From the NCBI RefSeq assembly GCF_001422445.1, contig NZ_LMNA01000029.1, positions 252,146-316,145 of the forward strand: a stretch of 64,000 nucleotides of DNA, in the 5' to 3' direction. Shown piece after piece: positions 26,560-37,038 of the stretch (position 1 is its first letter; the number at the start of each line of letters is the position of its first letter). A program made the translations under genes and the position numbers. The notes beneath the pieces were generated by a model. The model saw only the letters and a program-made list of their open reading frames with translations, was not told where the DNA came from and made no database searches. The DNA is from Pseudorhodoferax sp. Leaf274. GTDB lineage: Bacteria; Pseudomonadota; Gammaproteobacteria; Burkholderiales; Burkholderiaceae_C.

Positions 26560-27720
26560 TCAGCCCAGCAGCGTCTTGGCCAGGATGTCTTTCTGGACCT
26601 CGCTCGTGCCGCCGTAGATCGAGGCCGCGCGCGAGTAGAAATAGCGCGGCACCAGGGGACCGGCGCCCGGGTCGTCCAGCGGGCGGCGTTCCAGCCCGGC
26701 GGGGCCGGCCAGGCGGGCCAGCAGGGCGGCGATGTCCTGCTGGAGCTCCACGCCCTTGAGCTTGAGCACGGACGCGAAGCTCGGCAGCGCCTCGCGCGCG
26801 CTGTCGGTCAACAGAAAGCGCCAGTTGGTGATTTCCAGCGCGCGGATCTCCGCGTCCAGGGTGGCGAACTCGCTCCGCAGCTGGGGCGAGTCGATCAGGC
26901 GGTGGTGGCCGTCGCGGGTCGTCTCGGCGATCTCGCGCGCGAAGTCCAGCCGTTCGCGGCACAGGCCGACGTTGGCGATGCCGGTGCGCTCGTTGCCCAG
27001 CAGGAACTTGGCGCAGTTCCAGCCCTTGTTTTCCTCGCCCACGAGATGTCCGACCGGTACCCGCACCTCGTCGAAGAAGACTTCGTTGAGATGGTGGTCG
27101 CCATCCAGCGAGACGATGGGGCGGATCGTGACGCCCGGGGTCTTCAGGTCGATCAGCAGGAAGGAGATGCCCTCCTGCTTGCGCGCCTGGCTGTCGGTGC
27201 GCACCAGCGCGAACACCCAGTCGGCCATGTGCGCCGTGGTGGTCCAGATCTTCTGGCCGTTGACGATGTAGTCGTCGCCCTCGCGCCGCGCCGCGGTGCG
27301 CAGCGAGGCGAGATCGGAGCCCGAACCGGGTTCGGAGAAGCCCTGGCAGAACCACAGGTCGAGGTTGGCCAGCTTGGGCAGGAAGAAGTCGCACTGCTCG
27401 GGCGTGCCGAATTTCATAAGCACGGGGCCGAGCATGGTCACGTTGAACACCTGGGGCAGCGGCGCGGGCGCGCGGTAGAGCTCGTCCATCAGGATCAGGC
27501 GCTCCATCTGGCCCAGTTCGGCGCCGCCGTAGCGCCTGGGCCAGTGCGGCGCGGCCCAGCCGCGTTCGTTCAGGATGCGCTGCCAGGCCACGGTGTCCTG
27601 CTTGCGCGGGGGGTGGCCCAGGCGCAGGCGTTGGCGGATGTCGTGCGGCAGGCGCTGCTGCACGAAGGTGCGCACCTCGTCGCGGAACGCCTCCTGCGCG
27701 GGGCTCAGGTTCAAGTCCAT
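26560..27720 (-). CDS. Acyl-CoA dehydrogenase (FadE-like, larger partner)
   Basis: Acyl-CoA dehydrogenase of 386 residues: MDLNLSPAQEAFRDEVRTFV, QGFSEPGSGSDLASLRTAA, GQKIWTTTAHMADWVFALVRT, VGEENKGWNCAKFLLGNERTG, ending SIYGGTSEVQKDILAKTLLG. The GGT form of the last motif is typical of the large FadE families of steroid and isoprenoid degradation, where the base lies elsewhere. With the gene at 25396 it probably makes a heterotetramer. ATG 27720 is chosen. An operator lies 51 bases upstream, shared with the divergent GntR gene. Confidence 0.92.
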   Translation of the reverse strand: MDLNLSPAQEAFRDEVRTFVQQRLPHDIRQRLRLGHPPRKQDTVAWQRILNERGWAAPHWPRRYGGAELGQMERLILMDELYRAPAPLPQVFNVTMLGPVLMKFGTPEQCDFFLPKLANLDLWFCQGFSEPGSGSDLASLRTAARREGDDYIVNGQKIWTTTAHMADWVFALVRTDSQARKQEGISFLLIDLKTPGVTIRPIVSLDGDHHLNEVFFDEVRVPVGHLVGEENKGWNCAKFLLGNERTGIANVGLCRERLDFAREIAETTRDGHHRLIDSPQLRSEFATLDAEIRALEITNWRFLLTDSAREALPSFASVLKLKGVELQQDIAALLARLAGPAGLERRPLDDPGAGPLVPRYFYSRAASIYGGTSEVQKDILAKTLLG

Positions 27721-27769
27721 CGGGTCTCCATGGCAAATCGATTCGCCGAAAGTGTATCGGCAATGATGT

Positions 27770-27784
27770 ATAGGTTCAACCAAT
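27770..27784. promoter_or_regulatory. GntR/FadR-type operator (AGGTTCAACCA)
   Basis: TATAGGTTCAACCAAT in the 140-base gap between the dehydrogenase (minus) and the GntR regulator (plus). The left arm has one mismatch (AGGT). Its position suggests that the regulator controls its own gene. Confidence 0.7.
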
Positions 27785-27860
27785 AAGATATGGAGTAAAG
27801 GCCGGCGTCCGGGTAGTACGATGCGCAGCACAACAAAACGTGTTCCGAAACTTGCCTCCT

Positions 27861-28688
27861 ATGCCCGATTCCAAAGATGCTTCCGCCACCGTGACGACCG
27901 GCGGGCCGGTGTTCCAGCCGGTGCGCACGCGCCGAACGTTCGAGGCGGTGTGCGACGAGATCCGCCGCCAGATCTCCAATGGAACGCTGCAGCCGGGCCA
28001 CCGGCTGCCCGGCGAGCGGGAACTGGCCGAGCAGTTCGACATCAGCCGCAGCGGCGTGCGCGAGGCGCTGCGCAGCCTGGAGGTGGCCGGCCTGGTGGAG
28101 GCACGCACCGGTGTGCATGGCGGCTTCTTCATCAACACCCGCCAGCCCGAAGGCCTGGCCCAGGCCGTGCGCGACATGGTGTCGCTGGGCCAGATCCCAA
28201 CCACCAGCGTGACCGAGGCGCGCATCGAGCTGACCTGCGTCGCGATCCGGCTGGCCTGCCAGCGTGCCACGGACGCGGAGTTCGACGCCATCGAGGCCGA
28301 CATCGATTTCCACGCGGCGCTGTTCCGCGAAGGCGGCGGCTCGCGCAACACGCGCTCGGTGGGCGAGTTCTACCGCCTGCTGGCACGCGCCACGCACAAC
28401 GACGTGATCGTGATGCTGGTCGACGCGCTGTCGGAGATCGTGCGCAGCCTGCTGGCGCGCATCGACCCCAAGCCGCGCGAGGACATCATCCAGGTGCGGC
28501 GCAAGGTCCTGCGCCACCTGCGCGCGCGCGATGCGGACAAGGCCTGCGCCGCGATGGCCGAGCACCTCACCAACCTGAACGACTATTTGGAAGAGCAAAG
28601 CCGCGCACGCGCGGCGGCGGCGGCGTCGGCGGCAGCGGCGGCGTCAGCGGCGCCTCGGCGTGCGTCGCGCCGCACGCCGCGCGGCTGA
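27861..28688 (+). CDS. GntR-family regulator, FadR subfamily (FCD domain)
   Basis: Regulator of 275 residues. The winged helix-turn-helix (TLQPGHRLPGERELAEQFDI, then SRSGVREALRSLEVAGLVEA) is followed by an FCD domain (IEADIDFHAALFREGG, FYRLLARATHNDVI). The C terminus is an Ala-rich tail encoded by GCG/GGC repeats. This is the best candidate to bind the TGGTNNNACCA sites, because one lies in its own divergent promoter and the gene sits in the centre of the regulon. The start is uncertain: ATG 27861 or GTG 27840, neither with a good ribosome site. It converges on the crotonase stop at 28698. Confidence 0.9.
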   Translation: MPDSKDASATVTTGGPVFQPVRTRRTFEAVCDEIRRQISNGTLQPGHRLPGERELAEQFDISRSGVREALRSLEVAGLVEARTGVHGGFFINTRQPEGLAQAVRDMVSLGQIPTTSVTEARIELTCVAIRLACQRATDAEFDAIEADIDFHAALFREGGGSRNTRSVGEFYRLLARATHNDVIVMLVDALSEIVRSLLARIDPKPREDIIQVRRKVLRHLRARDADKACAAMAEHLTNLNDYLEEQSRARAAAAASAAAAASAAPRRASRRTPRG

Positions 28689-28697
28689 AGGTCGCGT

Positions 28698-29468
28698 TCA
28701 GCGGCCCGACCAGACCGGCGCGCGCTTCTCGAAAAAGGCGCGCAGGCCTTCCTCGAGGTCGTCGCTGCCGCGGATGGATGCCAGGGCCTGCTCCGTGGCC
28801 TGCCAGCCGGCCGCATCGGCCAGTGCCAGCAGGCCGTTCATCGCCCCCAGGCATGCCTGTACCGACAAGGGCGCATTGGCGGCGACCTGGGCGGCCAGTG
28901 CCTGCGCCTTCACCAGCGCGTGCCCGGGCTCCGCGAGATGGTTCACCAGGCCCAGCGCGTGGGCACGCGCTGCGGCCATGGGCTGGCCGGCCAGCACCAG
29001 CTCACGCGCGATGTGCGGCGGCAGCGCCTGCAGCGCTCGGAACAATGCGCCGCAGGTGGGCAGCACGCCGCGCTGCACTTCCGGCAGGCCCAGCCGTGCG
29101 TTGTGTGCCGCCACCACCATGTCGCAGGCCAGGGCGATCTCCAGCCCGCCACCGAGGGCCATGCCTTCGACGGCTGCGATGAGCGGCTTGCGCCGCTGGC
29201 GGCGGATGATGCCGTACTCGCCGCCGCGGGCGGTGACGTAGTCGCCGCGCGACGCCAGGTCGCTGCCCGCGCAGAAGACCGAAGGGCCGCCGTAGAGCAC
29301 CCCCACGCGCAGGTCCGCGTCATCGTCCAGGGTGTTCAGCGCCGCGTCCAGTGCATCGGCCAAGGCACGGTCGACGGCGTTGCGCTTGTGCGGGCGGTGC
29401 AGGGTGATGGTCCAGACCGCGCCGTCGCGCGCGGTGTGGACGGTGTCGGCCAGGTCGGGTGCGGGCAT
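28698..29468 (-). CDS. Enoyl-CoA hydratase
   Basis: Crotonase of 256 residues with the full classical active site: GPSVFCAGSDLAS for the oxyanion hole, GMALGGGLEIALACD with Glu110, and RLGLPEVQRGVLP with Glu130. This separates it from the two PaaG-like paralogues at 2369 and 6761 and makes syn-hydration of a 2-enoyl-CoA the likely reaction. The quinone-oxidoreductase-like gene is 6 bases upstream in the same operon. Confidence 0.92.
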   Translation of the reverse strand: MPAPDLADTVHTARDGAVWTITLHRPHKRNAVDRALADALDAALNTLDDDADLRVGVLYGGPSVFCAGSDLASRGDYVTARGGEYGIIRRQRRKPLIAAVEGMALGGGLEIALACDMVVAAHNARLGLPEVQRGVLPTCGALFRALQALPPHIARELVLAGQPMAAARAHALGLVNHLAEPGHALVKAQALAAQVAANAPLSVQACLGAMNGLLALADAAGWQATEQALASIRGSDDLEEGLRAFFEKRAPVWSGR

Positions 29469-29474
29469 TGGGGC

Positions 29475-30446
29475 TCAAAAGGTGATGACGACGCGGCCGA
29501 TGCCGTTGCGGTCCTGCGCGTGCTCTGCGGCCTGTGCGAAACACGCGACCGGCAGGACACAGCGCAGCACGGGGCAGATGCGCCCCTCCGCGAACCAGCG
29601 GATGCACTCGCGCAGGAGAGCGTCTGCGCGACCGGGCTCGCGCTCGCCGTACTGGCGCACGTCGACACCGACCAGCGCTGCCCCCTTGACGATGGACAGG
29701 TTGGTCTTGAGTGCACCGATCTCCCCGCCGGCGAAGCCGATCATCAGATGGCGGCCGCCCCAGCCCAGGGTGCGGAACGCCGTGTCCGTGGCCGCACCAC
29801 CGACCGGGTCGAACACCAGGTCCACCCCGCGCGGCCCTGCCTGGCGCTTCACCATGTCCTTCCAGTCGCTGCCGCTGTCGATCACCGCATCGGCACCCGC
29901 GGCGCGGACGGCGGCGCGTTTGGCGTCGGTCGAGGCCAGGGCCAGCACGCGTGCGCCCAGTTGCTTGCCGATCTGCACTGCCGCGTGGCCCACGGCGCCG
30001 GCGGCGCCCAGCACGAGCAGCGTGTCGCCGGCCCGGATGCCACCGCGCTCGCGCAGCGCGTACAGCGCGGTGTAGGCCGAGGCCGTGGCGACGGAAGCGA
30101 GCGCCGGGTCGGTGCCCGGCGGCAGTTCGTGCACGCGCGAGGCGGGCGCGCAGACGTACTCCGCCCAGGCGCCCTGGCGCGTGCCGCACACCAGGTCGCC
30201 GGGAACGAGGCCCGTCTCGGTGTCGGGGCCGATGGCATCGACCACGCCGGCGTATTCGCTGCCGGGGATGAACGGTGGGGTGGGGCGCACCTGGTAGGCG
30301 CCGCGTGCCAGCAGCAGGTCGACGTAGGAGATGCCGCTGGCCTGCACGCGCACGCGCACCTCTCCGGCTCGCGGCACGGGCTGTGCGATGTCGCGCACGG
30401 TGATGTGGTCGTCGGGACCGTAACCCAGGACTTGCAAGGCTTTCAT
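29475..30446 (-). CDS. Zinc-independent MDR alcohol dehydrogenase/quinone oxidoreductase
   Basis: Medium-chain dehydrogenase/reductase of 323 residues, QOR (NADPH:quinone reductase) type: MKALQVLGYGPDDHITVRDI, PFIPGSEYAGVVDAIG, the Rossmann motif LLVLGAAGAVGHAAVQIGKQLGA and FDPVGGAATD. No structural or catalytic Cys/His zinc set is visible. Such enzymes reduce quinones, enones or 2-enoyl-CoA with NADPH. First gene of a two-gene minus-strand operon behind an operator. Confidence 0.92.
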   Translation of the reverse strand: MKALQVLGYGPDDHITVRDIAQPVPRAGEVRVRVQASGISYVDLLLARGAYQVRPTPPFIPGSEYAGVVDAIGPDTETGLVPGDLVCGTRQGAWAEYVCAPASRVHELPPGTDPALASVATASAYTALYALRERGGIRAGDTLLVLGAAGAVGHAAVQIGKQLGARVLALASTDAKRAAVRAAGADAVIDSGSDWKDMVKRQAGPRGVDLVFDPVGGAATDTAFRTLGWGGRHLMIGFAGGEIGALKTNLSIVKGAALVGVDVRQYGEREPGRADALLRECIRWFAEGRICPVLRCVLPVACFAQAAEHAQDRNGIGRVVITF

Positions 30447-30519
30447 GCGGGTGTGCGCACCGGGCGGTCTGCCGGGCGGCGTGGCGTGGAAGGGGGATAC
30501 ATGCTAGACCAGAAAAATA

Positions 30520-30535
30520 ATTGGTTCAACCTATT
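30520..30535. promoter_or_regulatory. GntR/FadR-type operator (TGGTTCAACCT)
   Basis: AATTGGTTCAACCTATT lies between the quinone oxidoreductase (minus) and Bug (plus) genes. There is one mismatch in the right arm. TTGACT directly follows and may be a -35 element of the plus-strand promoter. Confidence 0.7.
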
Positions 30536-30615
30536 GACTGTAGCGCGGCGATTTGGAACATTCCGTGTCCTCTGGCCCCCTGCGACGCGACCAGACCCCT
30601 GCCAAGCCGACAGCA

Positions 30616-30638
30616 ACGGAGACACCCACGGAGACACC
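30616..30638 (+). repeat. Tandem duplication of the ribosome-binding region
   Basis: The 11-mer ACGGAGACACC occurs at 30616-30626 and again at 30628-30638, each with a GGAG core. The second copy is spaced correctly for the ATG at 30640. Probably a small slippage duplication. Confidence 0.6.
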
Positions 30639-30639
30639 G

Positions 30640-31611
30640 ATGCCACTTACGCGCCGCCAGACCCTGGCCCTCCTGGGCGTGACGCCGCTCGCGTCCAGCG
30701 CATGGGCCGACAGCCATTTCCCCGAAAGGCCGATCAAGCTCGTCGTGCCATACCCGCCGGGCGGCCAGACCGATGCCGTGGCGCGCGTCTTCGCACAGAA
30801 GGTGGAGGCCGCGCTGGGCCAGCCGCTCATCGTCGACAACCGGCCTGGCGCCAACTCCATGATCGGGACCGAAGCGGTGGCCCGTTCGCCGGCGGACGGC
30901 TACACGCTGCTGTTCAACATGACGGCGCTGGTGACCAATCCACTGCTGCTGCCGCAGGTGGGGTACGACGCCTTCCGCGACTTCGTGCCCGTGGCGCGGT
31001 GCTACGAGATCACCGGCATCTGGGGCGTGCCGCCGCAAGGACCCAGGACGCTGGCCGAGTTCATGCAGCGGGCCAAGGCCGCGCCCAAGCCGCTGAGCTT
31101 CGGCACCACCGGCCATGCTTCGTCCTCGCACTATTTCGGTGAGATCCTGGCGCGTGCCGGCGGCTTTGCGCTGAGCCATGTGCCCTACAAAGGCGAGGCG
31201 CCCATCATTCCCGACCTGATGGCCGGGCGCCTGGATGCCGGTGTCGTGTCCGGCCACGCAGCGATGCAGTTCGCCAAGGACGGCCGCATCCGCGTGCTGG
31301 CCACCACCGGGGCGCAGCGCATCGCGTCGCTGCCCGATCTTCCGACCTTCCAGGAACTGGGCGTCGGGGGCCTGGCACCGGAGTCCTTCGCCGGCGTCTT
31401 CGCGCCGGCCAGAACGCCCAGGGCCGTCGTCGATCGCATCGCCGACGCCTTCGCCCAGGCGGGTGCCGCGCCGGATGTGCGCGACCGCATCGCCGCGTTC
31501 GGCCTGCAGCCGCCGACGCCGATCACGCAGGCGCAGTTCGTGGCCGTGATGCGCAAGGCGCACGACGAGTGGCTGGCGATCAAGAACAACAGCGCGATCC
31601 GCGTGGAATAG
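30640..31611 (+). CDS. Bug-family periplasmic solute-binding protein
   Basis: TctC/Bug receptor of 323 residues. The N terminus MPLTRRQTLALLGVTPLASSA carries a twin-Arg pair before the hydrophobic segment, so Tat export is possible. Then HFPERPIKLVVPYPPGGQTD, VDNRPGANSMIG and HVPYKGEAPIIPDLM. ATG 30640 is used because the longer frame from 30553 precedes the duplicated GGAG sites. It begins the plus-strand unit that continues into the broken thiolase and the FadB-like gene. Confidence 0.92.
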   Translation: MPLTRRQTLALLGVTPLASSAWADSHFPERPIKLVVPYPPGGQTDAVARVFAQKVEAALGQPLIVDNRPGANSMIGTEAVARSPADGYTLLFNMTALVTNPLLLPQVGYDAFRDFVPVARCYEITGIWGVPPQGPRTLAEFMQRAKAAPKPLSFGTTGHASSSHYFGEILARAGGFALSHVPYKGEAPIIPDLMAGRLDAGVVSGHAAMQFAKDGRIRVLATTGAQRIASLPDLPTFQELGVGGLAPESFAGVFAPARTPRAVVDRIADAFAQAGAAPDVRDRIAAFGLQPPTPITQAQFVAVMRKAHDEWLAIKNNSAIRVE

Positions 31612-31662
31612 CAGTCCGTGCGCCACCGCCTCCACCGTTCCACTTCCAAGCAACGAGACTCC

Positions 31663-32623
<961 letters not shown>

Positions 32624-32633
32624 GGATTCCTCC

Positions 32634-34784
32634 GTGACCGAACCCACCGCCATCACCATCCACTGGGGCGACGACCGCATCGTCACGCTCACCATCGACA
32701 TGCCCGGGCAGTCCGCGAACACGATGAACGGCGCATTCCGCGCGGCCTATGCGGACGCGGTCGAGCGGCTGGAGGCCGGGCGCGAGCGCATCGCCGGCGT
32801 CATCCTGACCTCGGCCAAGAAGACCTTCTTCGCCGGTGGCGACCTCAACAGCCTGCTCGCGGCCCGGCCCGAAGACGCCGCGGCGCTGTTCGACCGCGCC
32901 GAAGGCATGAAAGCGCTGATGCGCCGGCTCGAGAAGCTGGGCCGCCCCGTGGTCGCGGCCATCAACGGCACCGCGCTGGGCGGTGGCTTCGAGCTGTGCC
33001 TGGCCTGCCATGCCCGCTTCGTGGTCGACGACGCCCAGCTGTTGCTGGGCCTGCCGGAAGCCGGCCTGGGCCTGCTGCCGGGCGCGGGCGGCGTCGTGCG
33101 CACGGTGCGCATGCTGGGCCTGCAGGCGGCCATGCCGCTGCTGGTCGATGGCACGACCTTCGGCCCTGCGCGTGCGCTCGAGCTTCAACTGGTGGACGGC
33201 GTGGCGCCGGACATGGACGCCGTGCTGGCGCTGGCGCGGGCCTGGATCGCCGCCCACCCAGAGCCGCTGCAGCCCTGGGACCGCAAGGGCTTCCGCATCC
33301 CGGGCGCCACGGACCGGTCGCCGGCGCCACTGGCCTGGCTCCGCGCGGCGCCCGTGCTGCAGATGAAGAAGCAGCGCGGCCTGTACCCGGCACCCGAGGC
33401 GGCCATGTCGGCGGCCATCGAGGGTGCGACGGTGGACTTCGACACGGCCTCGCGCATCGAGAGCCGCTACCTCGTGCACCTGGCCACGCATCCGGTCGCC
33501 AAGAACCTGATCACCACGTTCTTCTTCCAGGCCAACGAGATCAAGTCGGGCAAGGGGCGGCCCGCTGGCGTGGTGCCTGCGCGGTTCACCCGCATCGGTA
33601 TCCTGGGTGCAGGCCTGATGGGCTCGGGCATCGCGCAGGTCTGCGCCCAGCGGGGCCTGCAGGCGGTGCTGAAGGACGCGACCTTGGAGGGGGCGCAGGC
33701 CGGCAAGGCCCGGGTGGAGAGCGCGTTGGCCAAGCGCGTGGAGAAGGGCGCGCTCAGCGCCGAGCGCATGCAGCGCACGCTGGCCGCCATCACGCCCGCC
33801 GGCACGGCCGCGGACCTCAAGGGTTGCGACCTGATCGTGGAGGCCGTGTTCGAGAAACGCGAGCTCAAGGCGGCCGTCACGCGCGAGGCCGAGCCGCAGC
33901 TCGCGCCCAATGGCATCTTCGCGTCCAACACCTCCACCTTGCCGATCACAGGCCTGGCGCAGGCGTCCTCCCGGCCGGAGAACTTCATCGGTCTGCACTT
34001 CTTCTCGCCGGTGGACCGCATGGCTTTGGTGGAGATCATCAAGGGCGCGCGGACCTCGCCCGAGACGCTGGCACGCGCCTACGACTTCGTGCAGCAGTTG
34101 GGCAAGACGCCCATCGTCGTCAACGACAGCCGGGGCTTCTTCACGAGCCGCGTGTTCGGAACCTTCACCAAGGAAGGCGCGGCCCTACTGGCCGAAGGGG
34201 TGCCGGCGGCCGAGATCGAGAACGGCGCGCTCAGCGTCGGCATGCCCGTGGGGCCTCTGGCCGTGATGGACGAGACCTCGATGGCCCTGTCCTGGTCGGT
34301 GCGCCAGCAGACGATTGCCGACCTGCAGGCCGCGGGCGAGGCCGTGCCGCAGCATGCGGGCTGGGCCGTGATCGGGCAGATGGTGGCGCTGGGCCGGCCT
34401 GGACGTGCGGGTGGCGGCGGGTTCTACGATTACCCCGAAGGCGGACGCAAGCAACTGTGGGCGGGGCTGGCCGGGCATTTCCCCGGCCGTGGCGGGGCGG
34501 TTCCCCATGCAGACCTGCGCGACCGGCTGCTCCATGTGCAGGCCCTCGAATCGGTCCGCTGCATGGAGGAGGGCGTGATCGAGGCGGCGCGCGACGCCAA
34601 CATCGGCTCGGTGCTCGGCATCGGATTTCCGCGCTGGACGGGCGGCACGCTGCAGTACATCAACAGCGTGGGGCCGCGGGCCTTCGTGCGGCGCAGCAGC
34701 GAACTGGCGCAGCGCTACGGCGACCGGTTCCAGCCGCCCGCGCTGCTGGTCGACATGGCCGAGCGGCAGCAGCTGTTCGCCTGA
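32634..34784 (+). CDS. FadB-like enoyl-CoA hydratase/3-hydroxyacyl-CoA dehydrogenase
   Basis: Bifunctional beta-oxidation protein of 716 residues. The N-terminal crotonase domain carries both catalytic Glu (Glu120 in ALGGGFELCL and Glu142 in GLPEAGLGLLPGAGG). The dehydrogenase domain begins near residue 320 with RIGILGAGLMGSGIAQV (GxGxxG), followed by ASNTSTLPI, GLHFFSPVDRMALVEII (catalytic His) and VNDSRGFFTSRVF. It performs hydration and NAD-dependent oxidation; its normal partner is the thiolase, which is broken just upstream. The start is GTG 32634 with TGAGG nine bases ahead. Ends the 30640-34784 unit. Confidence 0.94.
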   Translation: MTEPTAITIHWGDDRIVTLTIDMPGQSANTMNGAFRAAYADAVERLEAGRERIAGVILTSAKKTFFAGGDLNSLLAARPEDAAALFDRAEGMKALMRRLEKLGRPVVAAINGTALGGGFELCLACHARFVVDDAQLLLGLPEAGLGLLPGAGGVVRTVRMLGLQAAMPLLVDGTTFGPARALELQLVDGVAPDMDAVLALARAWIAAHPEPLQPWDRKGFRIPGATDRSPAPLAWLRAAPVLQMKKQRGLYPAPEAAMSAAIEGATVDFDTASRIESRYLVHLATHPVAKNLITTFFFQANEIKSGKGRPAGVVPARFTRIGILGAGLMGSGIAQVCAQRGLQAVLKDATLEGAQAGKARVESALAKRVEKGALSAERMQRTLAAITPAGTAADLKGCDLIVEAVFEKRELKAAVTREAEPQLAPNGIFASNTSTLPITGLAQASSRPENFIGLHFFSPVDRMALVEIIKGARTSPETLARAYDFVQQLGKTPIVVNDSRGFFTSRVFGTFTKEGAALLAEGVPAAEIENGALSVGMPVGPLAVMDETSMALSWSVRQQTIADLQAAGEAVPQHAGWAVIGQMVALGRPGRAGGGGFYDYPEGGRKQLWAGLAGHFPGRGGAVPHADLRDRLLHVQALESVRCMEEGVIEAARDANIGSVLGIGFPRWTGGTLQYINSVGPRAFVRRSSELAQRYGDRFQPPALLVDMAERQQLFA

Positions 34785-34908
34785 GAGGGAGCGCTGCATG
34801 ACCGGCGCCGTGGACGCGGCGTTCCGCGCCATGCGCCTGCCCCTTCCACTCCCCCCATGGCTTCAAGGCCGTGGTCGACAGCGGCCTCTTCGGCGGCGGG
34901 ACAGGCGC

Positions 34909-36066
<1,158 letters not shown>

Positions 36067-36124
36067 GCTTGGTTCGTCTCTCGGGAAATGGCGGGTTCGG
36101 GAAGGGTGCGTCGGCCGTGCCGGC

Positions 36125-36811
36125 TCAGTCGGCCCACTGCACGGCATCGGCCAGCGGTGCGCGGATGGTGCGGAAGCGGTTGGCCGGATGCTCCGCGTCG
36201 GCAAAGCCGAAGGAGATGCCGCACACCAGGCGCCGGCTGTCGGGCAGTCCGAAGTGCGTGCGCACCAGCGGGCCGCGCGCGGCCAGGGCGGCCTGCGCGA
36301 TGGTGGCGACGCCCAGGCTGGTGGCGGCCAGCAGGAAGTTGGCCACATAGGCGCCGCAGTCCACGGCGCCGTAGAGGCCGAGCGCCTCGTCGGTGGTGAT
36401 CAGTGCGACGTGGGGTGCGCCGAAGAGGCGGAAGTTTTCCATCGCCTGCCGTGCCGATGCCGCGCGGTCGCCACGCGCGATGCCCACGCTGTCGTACAGC
36501 GCAAGGCCGCACTCGCGTCGCCGCTGCTGGTAGACGCCCTGGTACGCGCGCGGCCATGGAAAGTCGGGCGCGGCCGGTGCGCCTGCGTGGTCGAGCAGCA
36601 GTTGCCGCAAGCGCTCTGTCGCCTGGCCGCTGGTCACGGTCACCTGCCAGGGTTGCGCGTTGCACCACGAGGCGCTGCGCTGCGCCAGGGCCAGCATGCG
36701 CTCGATGGTGGCGCGCGGGACCGGATCCGGGCGGAACTGCCGGCAGCTGTGGCGCTGGGCCAGCAGGTCGTCCAGGTGCGTACTCTGGTGCGCGGGGTGG
36801 GTTGGGTTCAT
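36125..36811 (-). CDS. Nitroreductase-family FMN oxidoreductase
   Basis: Nitroreductase-fold protein of 228 residues: RHSCRQFRPDPVPRATIERM with the FMN-phosphate Arg/Ser region, SASWCNAQPWQVTVTSG, YGAVDCGAYVANFLLAATSLGVATIAQAAL. Such enzymes reduce nitro groups, quinones or enones with NAD(P)H, and some are dehalogenases or heterocycle reductases. First gene of the minus-strand unit with the dehydrogenase, behind an operator. Confidence 0.9.
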   Translation of the reverse strand: MNPTHPAHQSTHLDDLLAQRHSCRQFRPDPVPRATIERMLALAQRSASWCNAQPWQVTVTSGQATERLRQLLLDHAGAPAAPDFPWPRAYQGVYQQRRRECGLALYDSVGIARGDRAASARQAMENFRLFGAPHVALITTDEALGLYGAVDCGAYVANFLLAATSLGVATIAQAALAARGPLVRTHFGLPDSRRLVCGISFGFADAEHPANRFRTIRAPLADAVQWAD

Positions 36812-36851
36812 CGAACAGGCCGGATCGTTGCTGAAGAAATCTCATCATATT

Positions 36852-36867
36852 AAAGGTAGAACCAAAA
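36852..36867. promoter_or_regulatory. GntR/FadR-type operator (AGGTAGAACCA)
   Basis: AAAGGTAGAACCAAAA about 43 bases upstream of the nitroreductase start (minus). One mismatch in the left arm. It lies 106 bases from the site serving the divergent plus-strand operon, so each promoter of this gap has its own operator. Confidence 0.68.
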
Positions 36868-36957
36868 TAACAGAAGATCAGACTTCGGTCGTCGGACAGC
36901 GTGTCGGTGAGGGGTTGGGCCGGATGCACAGCATCACAAAGTCGTGCTAGTATTTTA

Positions 36958-36973
36958 AATGGTTGAACCATAA
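36958..36973. promoter_or_regulatory. GntR/FadR-type operator (TGGTTGAACCA)
   Basis: AATGGTTGAACCATAA upstream of the acyl-CoA synthetase gene (37039, plus). The AT-rich TAGTATTTTAAAT just before it could be the -10 region, in which case the operator overlaps the transcription start. Confidence 0.75.
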
Positions 36974-37038
36974 AAACTCGACGTGTGAAGGCTTTGCTTT
37001 CCGCTTTCCGAGACGTTCGCACCTACTCCAGAAGAGAC

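Noticed and set aside
25243..27786. Very long open frame of 847 codons on the plus strand
   Set aside because: It is antisense to two well-supported acyl-CoA dehydrogenase genes and has the His/Arg/Ala-rich composition of a high-GC shadow frame.
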